From Rotaria macrura (taxonomy: Eukaryota > Rotifera > Eurotatoria > Philodinida > Philodinidae), in contig OENT01000498.1 in NCBI GenBank assembly GCA_900239685.1, positions 42,290 to 106,289 on the forward strand: DNA of 64,000 bases, given 5' to 3'. The position numbers and the translations under genes were made by a program. The notes beneath the pieces were generated by a model. The model ran no database searches and was not told the origin of the DNA. It saw nothing but the letters and a program-made list of their open reading frames with translations. This document shows, piece by piece, positions 24,453 to 36,355 of the stretch; the stretch's first letter is position 1; every line of letters starts with the position of its first letter.

Positions 24453-26330
24453 AAATGATGAAATTACAAATCAAGTAGTAAATATTGTATTTCCGATAGA
24501 ACAGCATCTATCAGTATGGTGTATTCACGGTCTTCATTCAATGCTTGTCTTTGTTCTTATTAGCTTACTGGTACAAGTTGACAAATGCAAAACTGGAAAG
24601 GAATATAAAATATCCATAAAAGATGCACATAGACTAAACGTAATACTGGACAAATACGCTTCGTCTTCCGCTATCATTTCGGTATCGTGGAACTTTTCTT
24701 TCTCATATTTTTTCTTATAGAATTTCGGGGACTTTGATTGCTCAAAAGTATCAATAACTATAGCGTTCCTTCTTTTACATATCTATGCACTGTACGTATG
24801 CAGACATAACAGTATCGTCTAGTTTTTCGAATCTACCCATATTAAGGTAGTGTCGCTCAAAATGGATTGTACGTTCCAGGGAGAAACAAATGTTAATTGT
24901 AAAATAAAACCATTTGTATTTCATCTTTTGAAACTTCGAAAGAGGTTTTAGAAATGTTTTGACTGCATGGTAACCCACGAAGAAAACAATTGAATGAAGC
25001 AAGGTTTCAGTGCTAGATTTCAAAGAGAAAACATTATTTGTGCGTCTTAATGTGTCATTGTTCATTCCAATACGTTTAATCGCATTTTTCTTTTTTTATC
25101 AGTGACATGTTTTATTAGTTTAAAACACTATCTAACTATATCAGTGTTACAATCGGTAATGATTAACGACCCAACCGGTCTAGATCTCTAGCGTGTGCAC
25201 ACTTCTTGTTTAAAAAAAATATCATAAAAGCGCTAATTGTTGCATCTCAAGGGATTTTTAATGATCGCAACGAGTATTTCTATGCAGGAAAATTGATTCG
25301 AAATTCATGAGAAAACTAAACAACTTTGCTCAAATTTAGTTCACTTTTAGGAAGGAACGTAAATCGAATCCCAATTATTTTATTCGAAAGGAAAATCAGC
25401 GCTCTACTCAGTTATCTCTGAAAGAAAAAGTTAAGATATTTAAAACAACCAAAATTTCTTTAAAGAGGAGTCTCAAAACTAAAAATGGAAAAGTTGCCAC
25501 ATCTATAGTAAAGAAAAAGAAAAACTATTTATTCCTGCTGTTGGGAAACGAATTACTTATGATTGCATAAAAGACTAAGAATATCTTATATCTTAGTAAA
25601 ACGCAGTAGTCGAAAGAATCATCTGACACAATTGAGTAAAAATGGTTGAGTGCAACAGTTCTTGATGGTTGCTTTTTTTAATGTACTAAGATTTTGAACA
25701 ATATTTAGAGCGAAACTACGCAGATCGAAAGAGTAATCATACTCTACCCAACTATATCAAAACGAATAATTTTTGGATTTTTGTGTAAATAAAGCAATGT
25801 GAACTAAACCACGACAATGAATGTAACCATGTTGTACACTTGAATAAAATACATTGGTCTAGATAAATCAATAAATGATGTGACATTGTTAGAAACACGA
25901 AAAAAATCCCCTTCCTGAAAAAAGAAGGACTTTTTTCTTAGAGATATTTTTTAAAATTTCGATAGCTTCAATCACAACTGATTACAATTGGGGCTTCGTC
26001 TCTCGTCGAAATTCGCCGTTTCTCTCATGTTACAAAAACTAAAATTGATTATACCGGAAAACAAGGTAATCAACGAAAGCTAAATGCAACTGTGATTCGT
26101 TCTTCATCCGATATATTCAAACATATTGGTTGCCTATTTATGTTAAAAAGACTTCAATCTCAGCAATAATTCACAATCCTTAATATCCGTATATAAACTG
26201 TGAACATGATTTTAAAAAAATCGTTAAATCTGAATTCAAGAAACATGTTTTCCCACTTAACTATTCATTTTTATAAACACTCAAAAGAGTTCTGGCGCCA
26301 CTGTTATCTCTACAGCCATTCCATATATTA
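24453..26330. other. Gene-free stretch
   Basis: No supportable coding, RNA or repeat feature was found. Confidence 0.4.
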
Positions 26331-26336
26331 TTTATT
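26331..26336 (-). terminator. Poly(A) signal of the F-box/LRR gene
   Basis: AATAAA on the minus strand, 20 bases past the stop of the F-box gene. Confidence 0.45.
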
Positions 26337-26355
26337 TTATGGATAAGAACAACAT

Positions 26356-28089
26356 TTAATCAATCCAAATATGTATGTTTGCCACCAACGCTTTATACAT
26401 TAACTTATCAAAGTATATTTGAAACTTGACGTTCAATGGCGATACTGCGTGTTCAACATTCTTATTAAAGCCTGCAGTAATGGGTATCGGTATAATAACA
26501 TGTAAAAATGATAATTTTGGTAAATTTTTTATCAAGAATACTAAGTCGTTCAATTGCTGAATGAAACATTTTAATTGTTGGAGATTTGAAAAAGCTTGAC
26601 ATATTTTCCCAGTGAGACCGAAATCCTTTGATATAAATTCATCTCTCACAAATATTTCTAGTTTTTCAATCATCATATTCAAATATCTATAGAATTCTTC
26701 ATCAATGAATAATTCTGAAAATGCAAATGCATCAATGGTTAATGCCACAAGTTGCGGTGATTGTTTTAGTATTTCTAATAATAAAGATGACACATCTAGT
26801 TGGAGATTAGGTGAAATATCCAGATGTTGTAAATAATTTAAATTAACGATTTGTTTTAGACATCGAACATATTCAGGATACGAAAACTGATTATCAGTGC
26901 AGTTGCCAGCACCAAATGTATTTTCTAATGTTAACGACTTGACACTTGAAAAGTAGAAATCGCATTTTTCCCTTATAGCATTGTGATATAAACACAAATG
27001 AGTTATCTTGCCGAATGCATTCGATTTACCCGTGGCCTTATTACAATACCTCCTGTAATTTCCTTTCAAACTAAATGAATTTAACATGTACGGTGTCGTA
27101 TAAAGATAGGCAGAATCTTCGTTTACTAAATATTCAGCATTCCAATGATGTTGAGATGCCCACAGAATATACTGCAATTGTTCCAGAAATATATCAACTA
27201 GAATACGCTCATCATTTCTTCGTGAGTAGATTAATCTTAGTTTGAGATGAATAAGGTGACTTAATCCAGTCGTAAGTAACTCTTTCCAATTATATGCACT
27301 AACCATGTAGTTTTTTCTGGAAGATACTACGAGAGTTTTTAAATTTGGTGTTTGTTGCACAAGCATTTTCAAATGAGAAAATTCTTCTCGAAAATCGTTA
27401 ATGATCATCGTTTCTAAGTTAATCGCTCGAGGACGAATGGTACTTATGTTAACATTCGTTGACATATACCGTGTGATATTTGTTGACATACAATCAACAT
27501 TAACATATTTTAGGGAAGGTGCACAGCAAAATAGCGTATTAAGTTCTTCGGAAGTACACTGGGAAATTGTTAAATTCACGAGTGAAAATTTGTTACTAGG
27601 ATTGTATAAATAACGATATATCTCAGGTATTGCTAATGTTTCGAGATTAGATTGCAGTAGAATCATTGGTAAATCATAGTTAATATTGGAACGAAAAGAA
27701 TCTAGTTTAGGTATTAATGGTAACATCGTTCGTAGTTGTCGACTGATTTTAGGATCACACGTAACTGAATTCGCGGTTAGTGACTGCAGATTAGTGAATT
27801 TATCAAGCGAGAATAATGAGAGAAATGCATCGATTTGGTTGCTTGCATTTTCATCTGATAATTTTAATGAAACAATTTGATTTTTCATTTCTGGATTCAA
27901 TAAGAGTTTGCCACAAAACTGATCAAATACTCTCTTTCGTACATTTTCAAAACTAACATACAATGGTACAGTTCGAATTAGATTATTTAAACGTAAATTC
28001 GATTGATCGAACGCATAAAATAAGTGCACCCCATTAAGATAGCTGAAGCATTCGAGTAACATCTCATTTGGTAATAAATCGAGTTTCAT
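26356..28089 (-). CDS. F-box protein with diverged leucine-rich repeats
   Basis: An intronless 577-residue protein starting at ATG 28089; codons further upstream in frame lack an ATG. The N-terminus MKLDLLPNEMLLECFSYLNG is a clear F-box (L-P-x-E-x-L-L-x-C-F-x-Y-L), followed by the usual LFYAFDQSNLRLNNLI second helix. F-boxes bind Skp1 in SCF ubiquitin ligases. The remaining 520 residues hold irregular leucine-rich repeats (FTNLQSLTANSV, LKYVNVDCMS, LQHLDISPNLQLD, LVALTIDAF), which would select the substrate. No signal peptide or membrane segment. Many such diverged F-box/LRR genes occur in bdelloid genomes, and the target is unknown. Confidence 0.8.
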   Translation of the reverse strand: MKLDLLPNEMLLECFSYLNGVHLFYAFDQSNLRLNNLIRTVPLYVSFENVRKRVFDQFCGKLLLNPEMKNQIVSLKLSDENASNQIDAFLSLFSLDKFTNLQSLTANSVTCDPKISRQLRTMLPLIPKLDSFRSNINYDLPMILLQSNLETLAIPEIYRYLYNPSNKFSLVNLTISQCTSEELNTLFCCAPSLKYVNVDCMSTNITRYMSTNVNISTIRPRAINLETMIINDFREEFSHLKMLVQQTPNLKTLVVSSRKNYMVSAYNWKELLTTGLSHLIHLKLRLIYSRRNDERILVDIFLEQLQYILWASQHHWNAEYLVNEDSAYLYTTPYMLNSFSLKGNYRRYCNKATGKSNAFGKITHLCLYHNAIREKCDFYFSSVKSLTLENTFGAGNCTDNQFSYPEYVRCLKQIVNLNYLQHLDISPNLQLDVSSLLLEILKQSPQLVALTIDAFAFSELFIDEEFYRYLNMMIEKLEIFVRDEFISKDFGLTGKICQAFSNLQQLKCFIQQLNDLVFLIKNLPKLSFLHVIIPIPITAGFNKNVEHAVSPLNVKFQIYFDKLMYKALVANIHIWID

Positions 28090-30350
28090 GGTAATGGTCA
28101 GAATAGCAAGGATCGATAACACTGTTTTGAAACGTCTGCGTTAGAAAAAGACGAATCTTATATAGACACTGTTTGTTTACTTGAACTTATTTTAAGGGAA
28201 AATGATTTCAAGCACATCATGCAATTGCACATTGAAAGACACGAAACTGTTTTGTTTTGGTCTTCCATTGTTTACTACATATAGTTCACCGTCTCTTTCC
28301 TTTATTTCTAACGATTCAATCACTTCTTTTAAAAACAGCACAAAGATGCCGTTGCATTATTATTATAGAAACGAGACAAACACACACCACATACGAAAAC
28401 GATTTGAAAAATTTTTTTTGAGTGATTTTTCTACGGATGATGTTGTTCTTGGTGTTCATAATTACAAAGATTAGGTATAAGATACTACAATTCATTTGGT
28501 TTAGCATTGCTTTGCTGTTTGCAAAATTCCAGTTGCTCCGATGTTCTGCTGCCATTCTATAATTAAAGTTAGCAAACGGTTTGATTCTTTCGTAGATTAT
28601 TGCCGTAGGCACTAATGCGAGTATCGGAGAATATATACTGGGTGTGGCGAGACAGGTCCTGATTTTTATGTCAATGTGTCGGGGCGGATGTGTGGGTGTG
28701 GGTGTATTTGCAATTAGACATGCACCACTTTGAAATAGTTCGGGTTAAGTGAGTTCGAATATTTGAATATAGGTTCACCGATGTATTTCGGATCTAGCTC
28801 TTCATTCGGGTATTCGAGTATCTGTTCCAGTTTGGTTTTGTGTATTTAGTTTGCGTTTGGGTTCTCTCTATGCTTAGCTTTTATATAGCTTTGAACTTCA
28901 GGCAATATCGTAATAGGTACATTCTGATATGCACAATTATATGACTGAGATCGATATATCACATGAAAATGAAATGGAAACTTGGGAGCCTTTATTTCGA
29001 GTGACGTTGCTCGATATAATGTGAAAATATCTAGAAAACTACAATTTGTGTGCTGCAATCCGATAACTGATAGATATATCCCAATTTAATAGATTTATGT
29101 AGAAGAGTAGCCGTATCATATTTAAATGATAATATTATTGAGTGATATGTCATCATAATGTAATGTACAATTACTACTTTGTTGCAATTCAATACATAGA
29201 TGTTCGTTAATTGAAGATATTCTTAGGTTCGAATTTCAATTTCTTACACTGTGTTTTTTAAAAAACGCATTTAGTTTTAACATGTAACTTGAATTATTTT
29301 ATTTTAATGAAGATAAACACAAAAATAAGTGTCATAAAGAAAGAAAAGCTTTCATGCGAGATCGTATTGATACTAATTACTTTTGTGTCATCTATTATTT
29401 CAGTTTCGAATCTTATCTTTAATAAAAACTGGCATAGCACGTTAATTCGTTGGTACGTTTGAACGTTCTTTTCTTCCGTAATGTGCTGAAATAGAAAAGG
29501 CCAACTCGCTTTGGACGATGGTTACAGAAAGCTAATAAATAATACCAGATTATATCCAATAATAATGGTAAATCGATATCATATTGTTTCCAATAGAGTG
29601 AAGAATTCGTAAATTGATGATCGAGGAAACTAAAATATTCCGAAATCCCGTCAAATTACTTTTGGCAATTTTCATCACAAGAAAAAAAGGGTAGACAGTA
29701 TTAGAATTGCGTACATTTCTAGTCAAATTATTTTACAATATTAAGTGTGAATTAATACAGACTCTAATTTAACATAGTGCCTAAATTAAGAATTTTTTTT
29801 CAGAACGATTTCAAACGACTTCGTTTACTCAGTTCATTGAAAATCGGCTTCTCAGCAGACAGGAAAATTTTGATACAATAGAAATCATCTGCATACTCAC
29901 GGAGTTGATACTTGCTTATCTTCAGTAATCTATAGCAAGACTAAATAATACGCTGCAAGGATTTGTTGCATTAAAACGTCTAATACACCCATTTATACCC
30001 AGACTCTAGAGAAGAGTTCTAGACTAATGGTATAGACATTGGTAATAAGCGATAAGTACAATTCGAGATACAAAAACAAACTTATGGAAATGTAACAAGA
30101 AATGCATTATCATTCTTTCTATCATTGATTAGCATACTTTTGAATCAGCTAAACTCTCATTTATCAAAAGACAATGCGAAATGGATGTATTTTGATGACT
30201 TTAACTCTTGAGGTCATAATTACCCTCATCCTTATCGTTTATTGTATTGATATTGGTCAACGTCGTTCCTATGATATTTTATAAATCAAAGTGGTATATC
30301 TAAGATTGAATATTTTGTCTGTCAAAACCAATGGCATCTTATATATTCGT
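28090..30350. other. Intergenic with a G-rich telomere-like patch
   Basis: No coding exon. At about 28680-28712 there is TGTGGGTGTGGGTGT within a G-rich patch, identical to two units of TGTGGG, the telomere repeat reported for Adineta. The rest is AT-rich and unremarkable. Confidence 0.45.
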
Positions 30351-30354
30351 AAAA

Positions 30355-30675
30355 AGTACCCAGGAGGATCATTCCGACAATTGAATCCGATCATGTTTCT
30401 ATCAGAGTTTCTCTAATCCGACGAAATCCCATCGGATTCTGGGTTAGGATTCGACATTCGGATCCTTAGTATTAGATTTTATGGAATCCTACTATCGGAA
30501 TCCGATTGAAATTCATCGTATGATCTAGCAGGCCTCTACTGTTGGGATTAAAGGCTAATTCATAAACAAATAAGAAACTAGGTTTCTCCCGTCGGATCCG
30601 TTAGTGGTTTCACAACCCGGATTCCCATAGAATTTCATCGGATCCGATCAGATCCGGTATCGGATTTATTCACCA
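30355..30675. repeat. Degenerate repeat built on ATCGGATCCG words
   Basis: A patch of higher GC content in which CGGAT / ATCCG words recur in both orientations more than a dozen times (for example CATCGGATTCTGGG, CGTCGGATCCGTT, CATCGGATCCGATCAGATCCGG). This gives strong self-complementarity. It is probably a decayed palindromic MITE or short satellite. Ends are not defined and it has no coding capacity. Confidence 0.55.
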
Positions 30676-31739
30676 CGGTATGGGCTTCAAAATTTTGCTA
30701 TCGACACTGATAATATAACAAGTCAAAAATTAAAAAGAAACAATTTCAACAAAATATTGCTCTATATTTATGATGCGCAAAAACACCCACTCAAGTATGT
30801 AAGTGAAATATTCGGTCATTCTTAATAAGTCATTTTTAACATGCAGGATCCGTGTTAATAATTTGTAGTCCTGCAGAATATTGAATTTTATTTGATTTAA
30901 GAAACCGTTGATTAAAACCAAGAAATAGAGCAGTAGGAATATAAGTAAGAAAAGAAAGAGACATGCTGTAAATAACGTTTTTATTTATTTAAATATTTAT
31001 TTCAAACAGAAATAGAAAAAAGAGAGGAGATTCAAGCTTTCGTGTCCTTATCTGGAACCCATCATGCAGGAATGATACTTTGAAGGATGTCGATAAACCG
31101 GATCATAGCGAGAACTAAACGTTGATGTTGAATACTGTTATTGAAATAAGTTATTGATGTTCCTTGATGTGATGTTAAGTATGAACAACAACACGTTGAT
31201 TGTGTACGTTTTTTAGTTTTCAAATTTCATATTATCATTGTAGTTAGATTAATTTGTTATAAGATAAATGAAAAGGAAGAAGAGTGAATACATAATTATT
31301 GAATAAATAAATATAAAAATATAAATGCTTGACTATGTGACAACATTCTTGATTAATAAGAAGGGTATCGACCTCAGTCTTCAAGTGGAACACCTTGCAC
31401 AATCTTAATAGAAAAAAGGTTTAAAGTGTTTTAACTTCAGAAGATGAATAAGAAAGATACATACGGTGCCAGAAGTTTGACCTTGATTTACGACAGAACA
31501 CTTCCCACAACACCAAGTAGAGACTGTGAAGATCGGTAATATTGATAGAGGCGAACCTTCATATTATTTGATAGATTTATGATAACTTTCTTATAAAATT
31601 TTTGTATAAGTCAAGAGGTTTCTTATTACAAACGAAGTGATTGATAGTAATTTGCATGAGAATAGGTGTTATTAGAAAATATATGAGGAACAATGGTGAT
31701 TATTACTATTATTGTTAATATTATTATTAGTTTTTATTT
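30676..31739. other. Intergenic, AT-rich
   Basis: No gene recognised. Because the neighbouring retroelement runs on the minus strand, its 3' tail could extend into the upper part of this interval. Confidence 0.35.
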
Positions 31740-33115
31740 AGCTGACTACTTGAATGGAATTTTTTTTTGTTTCGTTTTTAGACTTACCCATTGTTCTAGT
31801 AGTTAAGATGCTCTCTTTAATTACTCGTTTTCTCCACTTACTTTCAAATGCAAATATATTAGTTTTAGAAAAATCGAAATTGTGTTTATATTATACAATA
31901 TGCTCTACGATTTTTGAGTCTGATGATAGTGTTTTTATTTTAGCTTTATGTTCTTTCTTGCGCGTTTCTTTCAATCGACTTGTTTATCCAATGTACACTT
32001 TGTCATAATTCATACATGGGATTGAGTATATTAAATTCTTTTTCTTTTTCTCTTCATCATTCCTTTAAGTTTCAGTAAAAATAAATGGCTCAAACTCATG
32101 TGTTTTTTTAAAAAGTGAACTGAAATTTTGTAGTAGGAGGTAATTTACTACAGAATTTCTTTATCCGAGAGATAAATACCATGGATTCATATCGATAATA
32201 TTTTATAGTGAAAAAAATTTATTTTTTGTCACCCAGGTGAAAGCGTACGGTACGTATACGGCCGTAAACTTGGTCCATGATTTACGACCGTATTTTAACG
32301 CTGATACGGCCGTATCCGATCGATATACGATACAAATGCGGCAAAAGTATGGTGAGAATACGGTCGTAAATCATGGACCTGGTTTACGGTGGAATACGGT
32401 ATTAATACGGTCGTTTGTGGTGTAATTATGGCGTAGAAACGGCCGTTTACGGTGAAGTTACGGTAATTTACAGTGGACCGTAACCATCCTCCTGAGCATT
32501 TGTGTTCATCTTTCTTAGTATAATGCATTGTTCTAATAAGTATCTCTCCTTCGGGTATACCTCTTTTTATTATATGTGCTGGATATCCCTTTTCTGTTAC
32601 TGTTGCCCATAGAAGATTCAATTCTTTAGTTATTTTTTCTTTATTTGAACAATGCTGTACATAGGTATTACTATAGTGTTTTGATAAGACCTCATTCATA
32701 ACAACGATTCTGACTACTATCCCATAACATCTATAATATAATATGTGTTGCTTTACGATACAGTGATGAAGTCAGTTTATCTTGTTCATGAGCTACTAGA
32801 ATGTCAATAAGAAATACGATAACATTTTTCTATCCAAAATCAGCAGTGAAATGTAAGTTCCGACGCCGTTTGTTTATCCATATATGAAATTCAAGAATTT
32901 TCTCTTTAGAAATAGTGAATGTACAGAAAACATCGTCTAAATACCTCAATCAAATCATCATTTTGTTAGTACTAAATTTACTCAATTTCTCTTCGATTTT
33001 TCACATCCGTATATCCACGATTACAGGTGCTAATGGTGTCCTTCACGACTCCATCTATTTGTTTATAAATTTTATTTTGAAATCTGAAAGATGCATCTCT
33101 TATTGAAAAATTTAA
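31740..33115 (-). mobile_element. Decayed Penelope-like retroelement (RT plus GIY-YIG endonuclease)
   Basis: Read on the minus strand with several stops and frameshifts, 33115-32495 gives reverse transcriptase blocks in the right order. They are NKIYKQIDGV near 33085-33045, a PLAPVI remnant, the catalytic RYLDDVF near 32950-32919, then LTSSLYRKATH, a CYEMN block and EKGYPAHIIKRGI. After a 260-base interruption the linker resumes (KYYRYESMVFISRIKKFC near 32200-32140) and leads into a GIY-YIG-type endonuclease. That part has YSIPCMNYDKVYIG near 32030-31990 and FDFSKTNIFAFESKWRKRVI, with the end near 31740. RT followed by GIY-YIG is diagnostic of endonuclease-bearing Penelope-like elements. The N-terminal half is missing above 33115. 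The copy is dead. Confidence 0.8.
32231..32490. mobile_element. Palindromic element A (TACGGCCGT family) nested in the retroelement
   Basis: The patch is dense in TACGG / CCGTA words. It contains a perfect 23-base inverted repeat: 32272-32294 (GGTCCATGATTTACGACCGT...) and 32357-32379. It splits the Penelope-like element between the RT and the linker, so it inserted later. The left end ACCCAGGTGAAA resembles the terminus of element B at 33313. The right end is eroded. There is no coding capacity. Confidence 0.7.
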
Positions 33116-33119
33116 AATT

Positions 33120-33245
33120 TCTATTCTATTCGACTCGAGTAAAAAATCAAAATCTCATTCGTAATCGCTTCGATTCGGCTGAGGCGAAAAGAATCGAGTA
33201 GACTTATTCGTCTAGTCGATTCGGTTTCGCACTCTGATGTGAATA
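33120..33245. repeat. Short repeat rich in ATTCG/CGAAT words
   Basis: The sequence just upstream of the retroelement break is dense in TCGATTCGG, GACTCGAG and GAATCGAGTAG words in both orientations. It may be a further small palindromic insertion that truncated the retroelement. Ends are not defined. Confidence 0.35.
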
Positions 33246-33312
33246 TGGCGTTTGATACTAATTTCATTTAGGTTTGTTAGAAAAGTTCGAAATAGAGAGC
33301 ACAGTGTTTGTT

Positions 33313-33615
33313 ATCCCAGGTCAAACAGAACGATCCGCAAACGGTCGTATACGATGAAAATACGGCCCATTACGGCGTCGTATTATCCCGTTTTAACAAG
33401 GTCAGTAATACGGCCGTATGTTCTATAGAATACGATAGTATTACGGTGTCTTTACGAAGGCTTTACGGCGTATATACGGTGTCCGTGTACGTCCGTAATA
33501 CTGACCTTGTTAAAACGCCATAATACGGCTTAAAACGGTCGTTTAACCGTGGAATACGATGTAAAAACGACCGTTTACGATACTGTAACGGTGGCCGTTT
33601 TGATTGACCTGGGAT
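33313..33615. mobile_element. Palindromic element B (TACGGCCGT family) with 12-bp terminal inverted repeats
   Basis: The termini ATCCCAGGTCAA (33313-33324) and TTGACCTGGGAT (33604-33615) are perfect inverted repeats. Inside is a perfect 25-base inverted pair, 33389-33413 and 33493-33517 (core TTTTAACAAGGTCAGTAATA). The interior is dense in TACGGCCGT-type words shared with element A about 0.8 kb away. No open frame of note. It is a non-autonomous fold-back/MITE. A clean target duplication was not identified. Confidence 0.75.
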
Positions 33616-36347
33616 GTTTAGTTTGCTGCCTGATTAATTGAGTAGGGTTTGTGACAAAGGATGTAAATGAAGTGTTCGAGTTTATTGTTTAGATTTATGA
33701 ACTCATTCGTTTTCTGGTCATTGCAGCACGAGACGTTTACAGGTGGTCGCGTGATTCACAACAGAACGTGAGAAACCTCTCGAATCTTAATTAACGAGCT
33801 TTGATGTGATTCTGCGCTATTCTCTTTATAGAGAATCGGTTAACATTATTCTTTATTAATGAGCCGTAGGATTCATCGAGGAAAATATTATTAATTTTCT
33901 TTATAAAAGCATAGCATCAGCACGTTTCACATTTTTATTCAGAGAAAGATCTTGCGGGCAGCTGTTACGTTTAGTTTCATTCATTTGAAGCCTTCTTTGG
34001 AAGAGTTTGGCTGTTAGAGATGCGTGAAGATGAGATATGTAGTCGCACAGAAATGGAAAGTATTTCAATTTTGAATCTTTTTTATTCGTGAACGTTATGC
34101 AGTTGGATGAAATTTGGTGGTGTTTTGCCCTATGAAACAGTGGTGACACGTTATTTCGAAACAAGTGGCTTTGAGATAATGGTGACAGGAGTTGATGAAT
34201 GGTATTAAGTATAGTTCAACGAAGCAAATAATTTATCCGGTCCTTCACCGATTGCAAGTGCGTGTCGAAAAACGGATGTTTCACGAAATATATGCTGAAC
34301 TTCGATTCGATACGTTTAATGTCTCTGATGCTTTTGGAGTGTTTGATACTTTGTAAATCATGATTAAAAAGTTGAGTTCTATGTTTTGACTTTGTTATAT
34401 GAGCTATCACGATGTATAGATATACATTCCTATACACATATCTAAATTTGTCTTTCTCTGAGAAGTCAGTCACAATAGAAACTCTTGTTCGTTTCTGCTC
34501 ATAGCCATCGTTCGTTGTTTCTTTTCCCTTCGAAGTAAATAAAACATATTATTGACCTTCCCAACACGATTGCCTATAACACAACCGTATACGCGACAAA
34601 TATATTTTTTGATAGTTGCAAACGTGTGACGAAGATATGCTGATAAAATATATAATTAGTGAGCATAGTATTCGGAAAGTTGAAATATTAGAGAACAATG
34701 ACTAAAGTGAAAAATGCGGAAAACGTTAAAAACTGAAAACGATTTACAACTGAAGTTCCGAAGATGTTTTTCCATGTTCTACATCATAGCATGTTGAAAC
34801 TGTGATTCAATTCTGAATATGTTGTACTTCGAAAGACAGAATTGACAGCGTTAATTCCTACAGAAAATATATTTCCTCCTGTTTGTCGAGGTTAGCACGA
34901 TCTGGAAAGATTGATTTTGTGAAACGAATCATTAGTGAAGTATAATGACAAATGTCGAATTGAATTGTAGAACATAATTCAGTTAGAAATAGATTTCAAG
35001 ACAACTGAGAAGGAAAATGCCATTGATTCTACCTAAAGAAAGTATTTAAATGGACAAAAAGTCGATAGGAATATGGCAGCATATGGCAAATGACCATGAG
35101 CATTGTTCGATATGCAGTTAAGAAGTAGAAAACTAAGCGAAAATTCCATCAATTGTTTATTATATTTTGAAAGAAAAATAAAATATAAGAGAACTTTAAA
35201 ATTTCCTCGACATCAATGAATAGATCAAGTTTTTCTAAGAGTTACTTTACCGAATGCTATAGTATCTCTTCTTTTTTTGAATGAATCTGATTCGATAATT
35301 TGGTAGCACTGATTCAACAACTTAACTTGATTCGTTTATTCAAAACTGATATTATTCTCATTTGTTCTTTATCGACCCAGATTGATATGAACGAGTCTTG
35401 CAGGCGTCCTGGACGCATCGCGGTAATGTGACCATTTTTGTTTTCAGTGTACCGTTCACCACGCTTTCGATATCACCATAAACGGCGATTATGATTGTTC
35501 TCTTTTACTTGCAGCTCCCAACTACTACTGTAGTACAATAGAATCATTCGTTTCATATCAAGTTTTATTTGTTTCAAAATTCTTCCAAGATACAATTCAA
35601 AAACAAATATAAGAAAAAATACAGAAGAAATACATACAATTCAATAACTGAGTTCGCAAAAGAAAAAACTTTCAATGTTACGCACTTCAGCTAAAAATAA
35701 CAAAAACATATGAGTTCAGGAAATGGTTTTAAAATATTTCGAAAACCACTATTGATTTTCATCATTGCTTATTGTGTTTGAAACCTACTATTATCAAGAA
35801 CAAACTTCGTCGTTACTACCAAAGTCGTCTAAAGTCTAACAGAAAAAGAAACGAATGATAATAGTAAAAGAAGTAAAAATCAGATGTATTTAAACATAAA
35901 TCGGTATTCTACTAACATTCTGGATGAGTATCATTTGCCAAAGAGTTTGTCCCAGCTGATATTCTTCATAATTTTTATAGCACTATAGCCACTACGTGGT
36001 CAATTTCATTCCTATGTGCTGAAATTATCGTTGTATGATTGAGAAACGCTTTTCTTGTACATTTAGAAGCATACATGAGTTAAAAAAAAACATTTTGTAT
36101 CACAAGCAAATGATTTTTCATAGAATCATTGCCGATATCGCGCTTTTTTTCATAAACCCCAATCTCAATAGTGAAAGTTTCCATAATATATTAAATAAGC
36201 TATAAAAATCAATCTTACAATAGCTATGAAATAGATTGACAAAGATGACATTATTGCTATCTGTATTACTAATGTGAGTCGATTTATCCATAAAACGATG
36301 AAATAAAAATGCTTTCAAAAAATTTGAAAAGATAATGTAAAGTGGTC
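33616..36347. other. Intergenic, AT-rich
   Basis: No coding exon or structured repeat recognised. The open frames here have no motifs and poor codon bias. Confidence 0.4.
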
Positions 36348-36355
36348 ATCAAAAT

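Noticed and set aside
31754-32008. Plus-strand 84-codon frame
   Set aside because: It is the antisense shadow of the GIY-YIG remnant of the retroelement on the minus strand.
32295-32495. Coding potential across the TACGGCCGT patch, joining the RT frame
   Set aside because: The frame there is translated palindromic repeat. The retroelement protein similarity stops at its edge and resumes beyond it.
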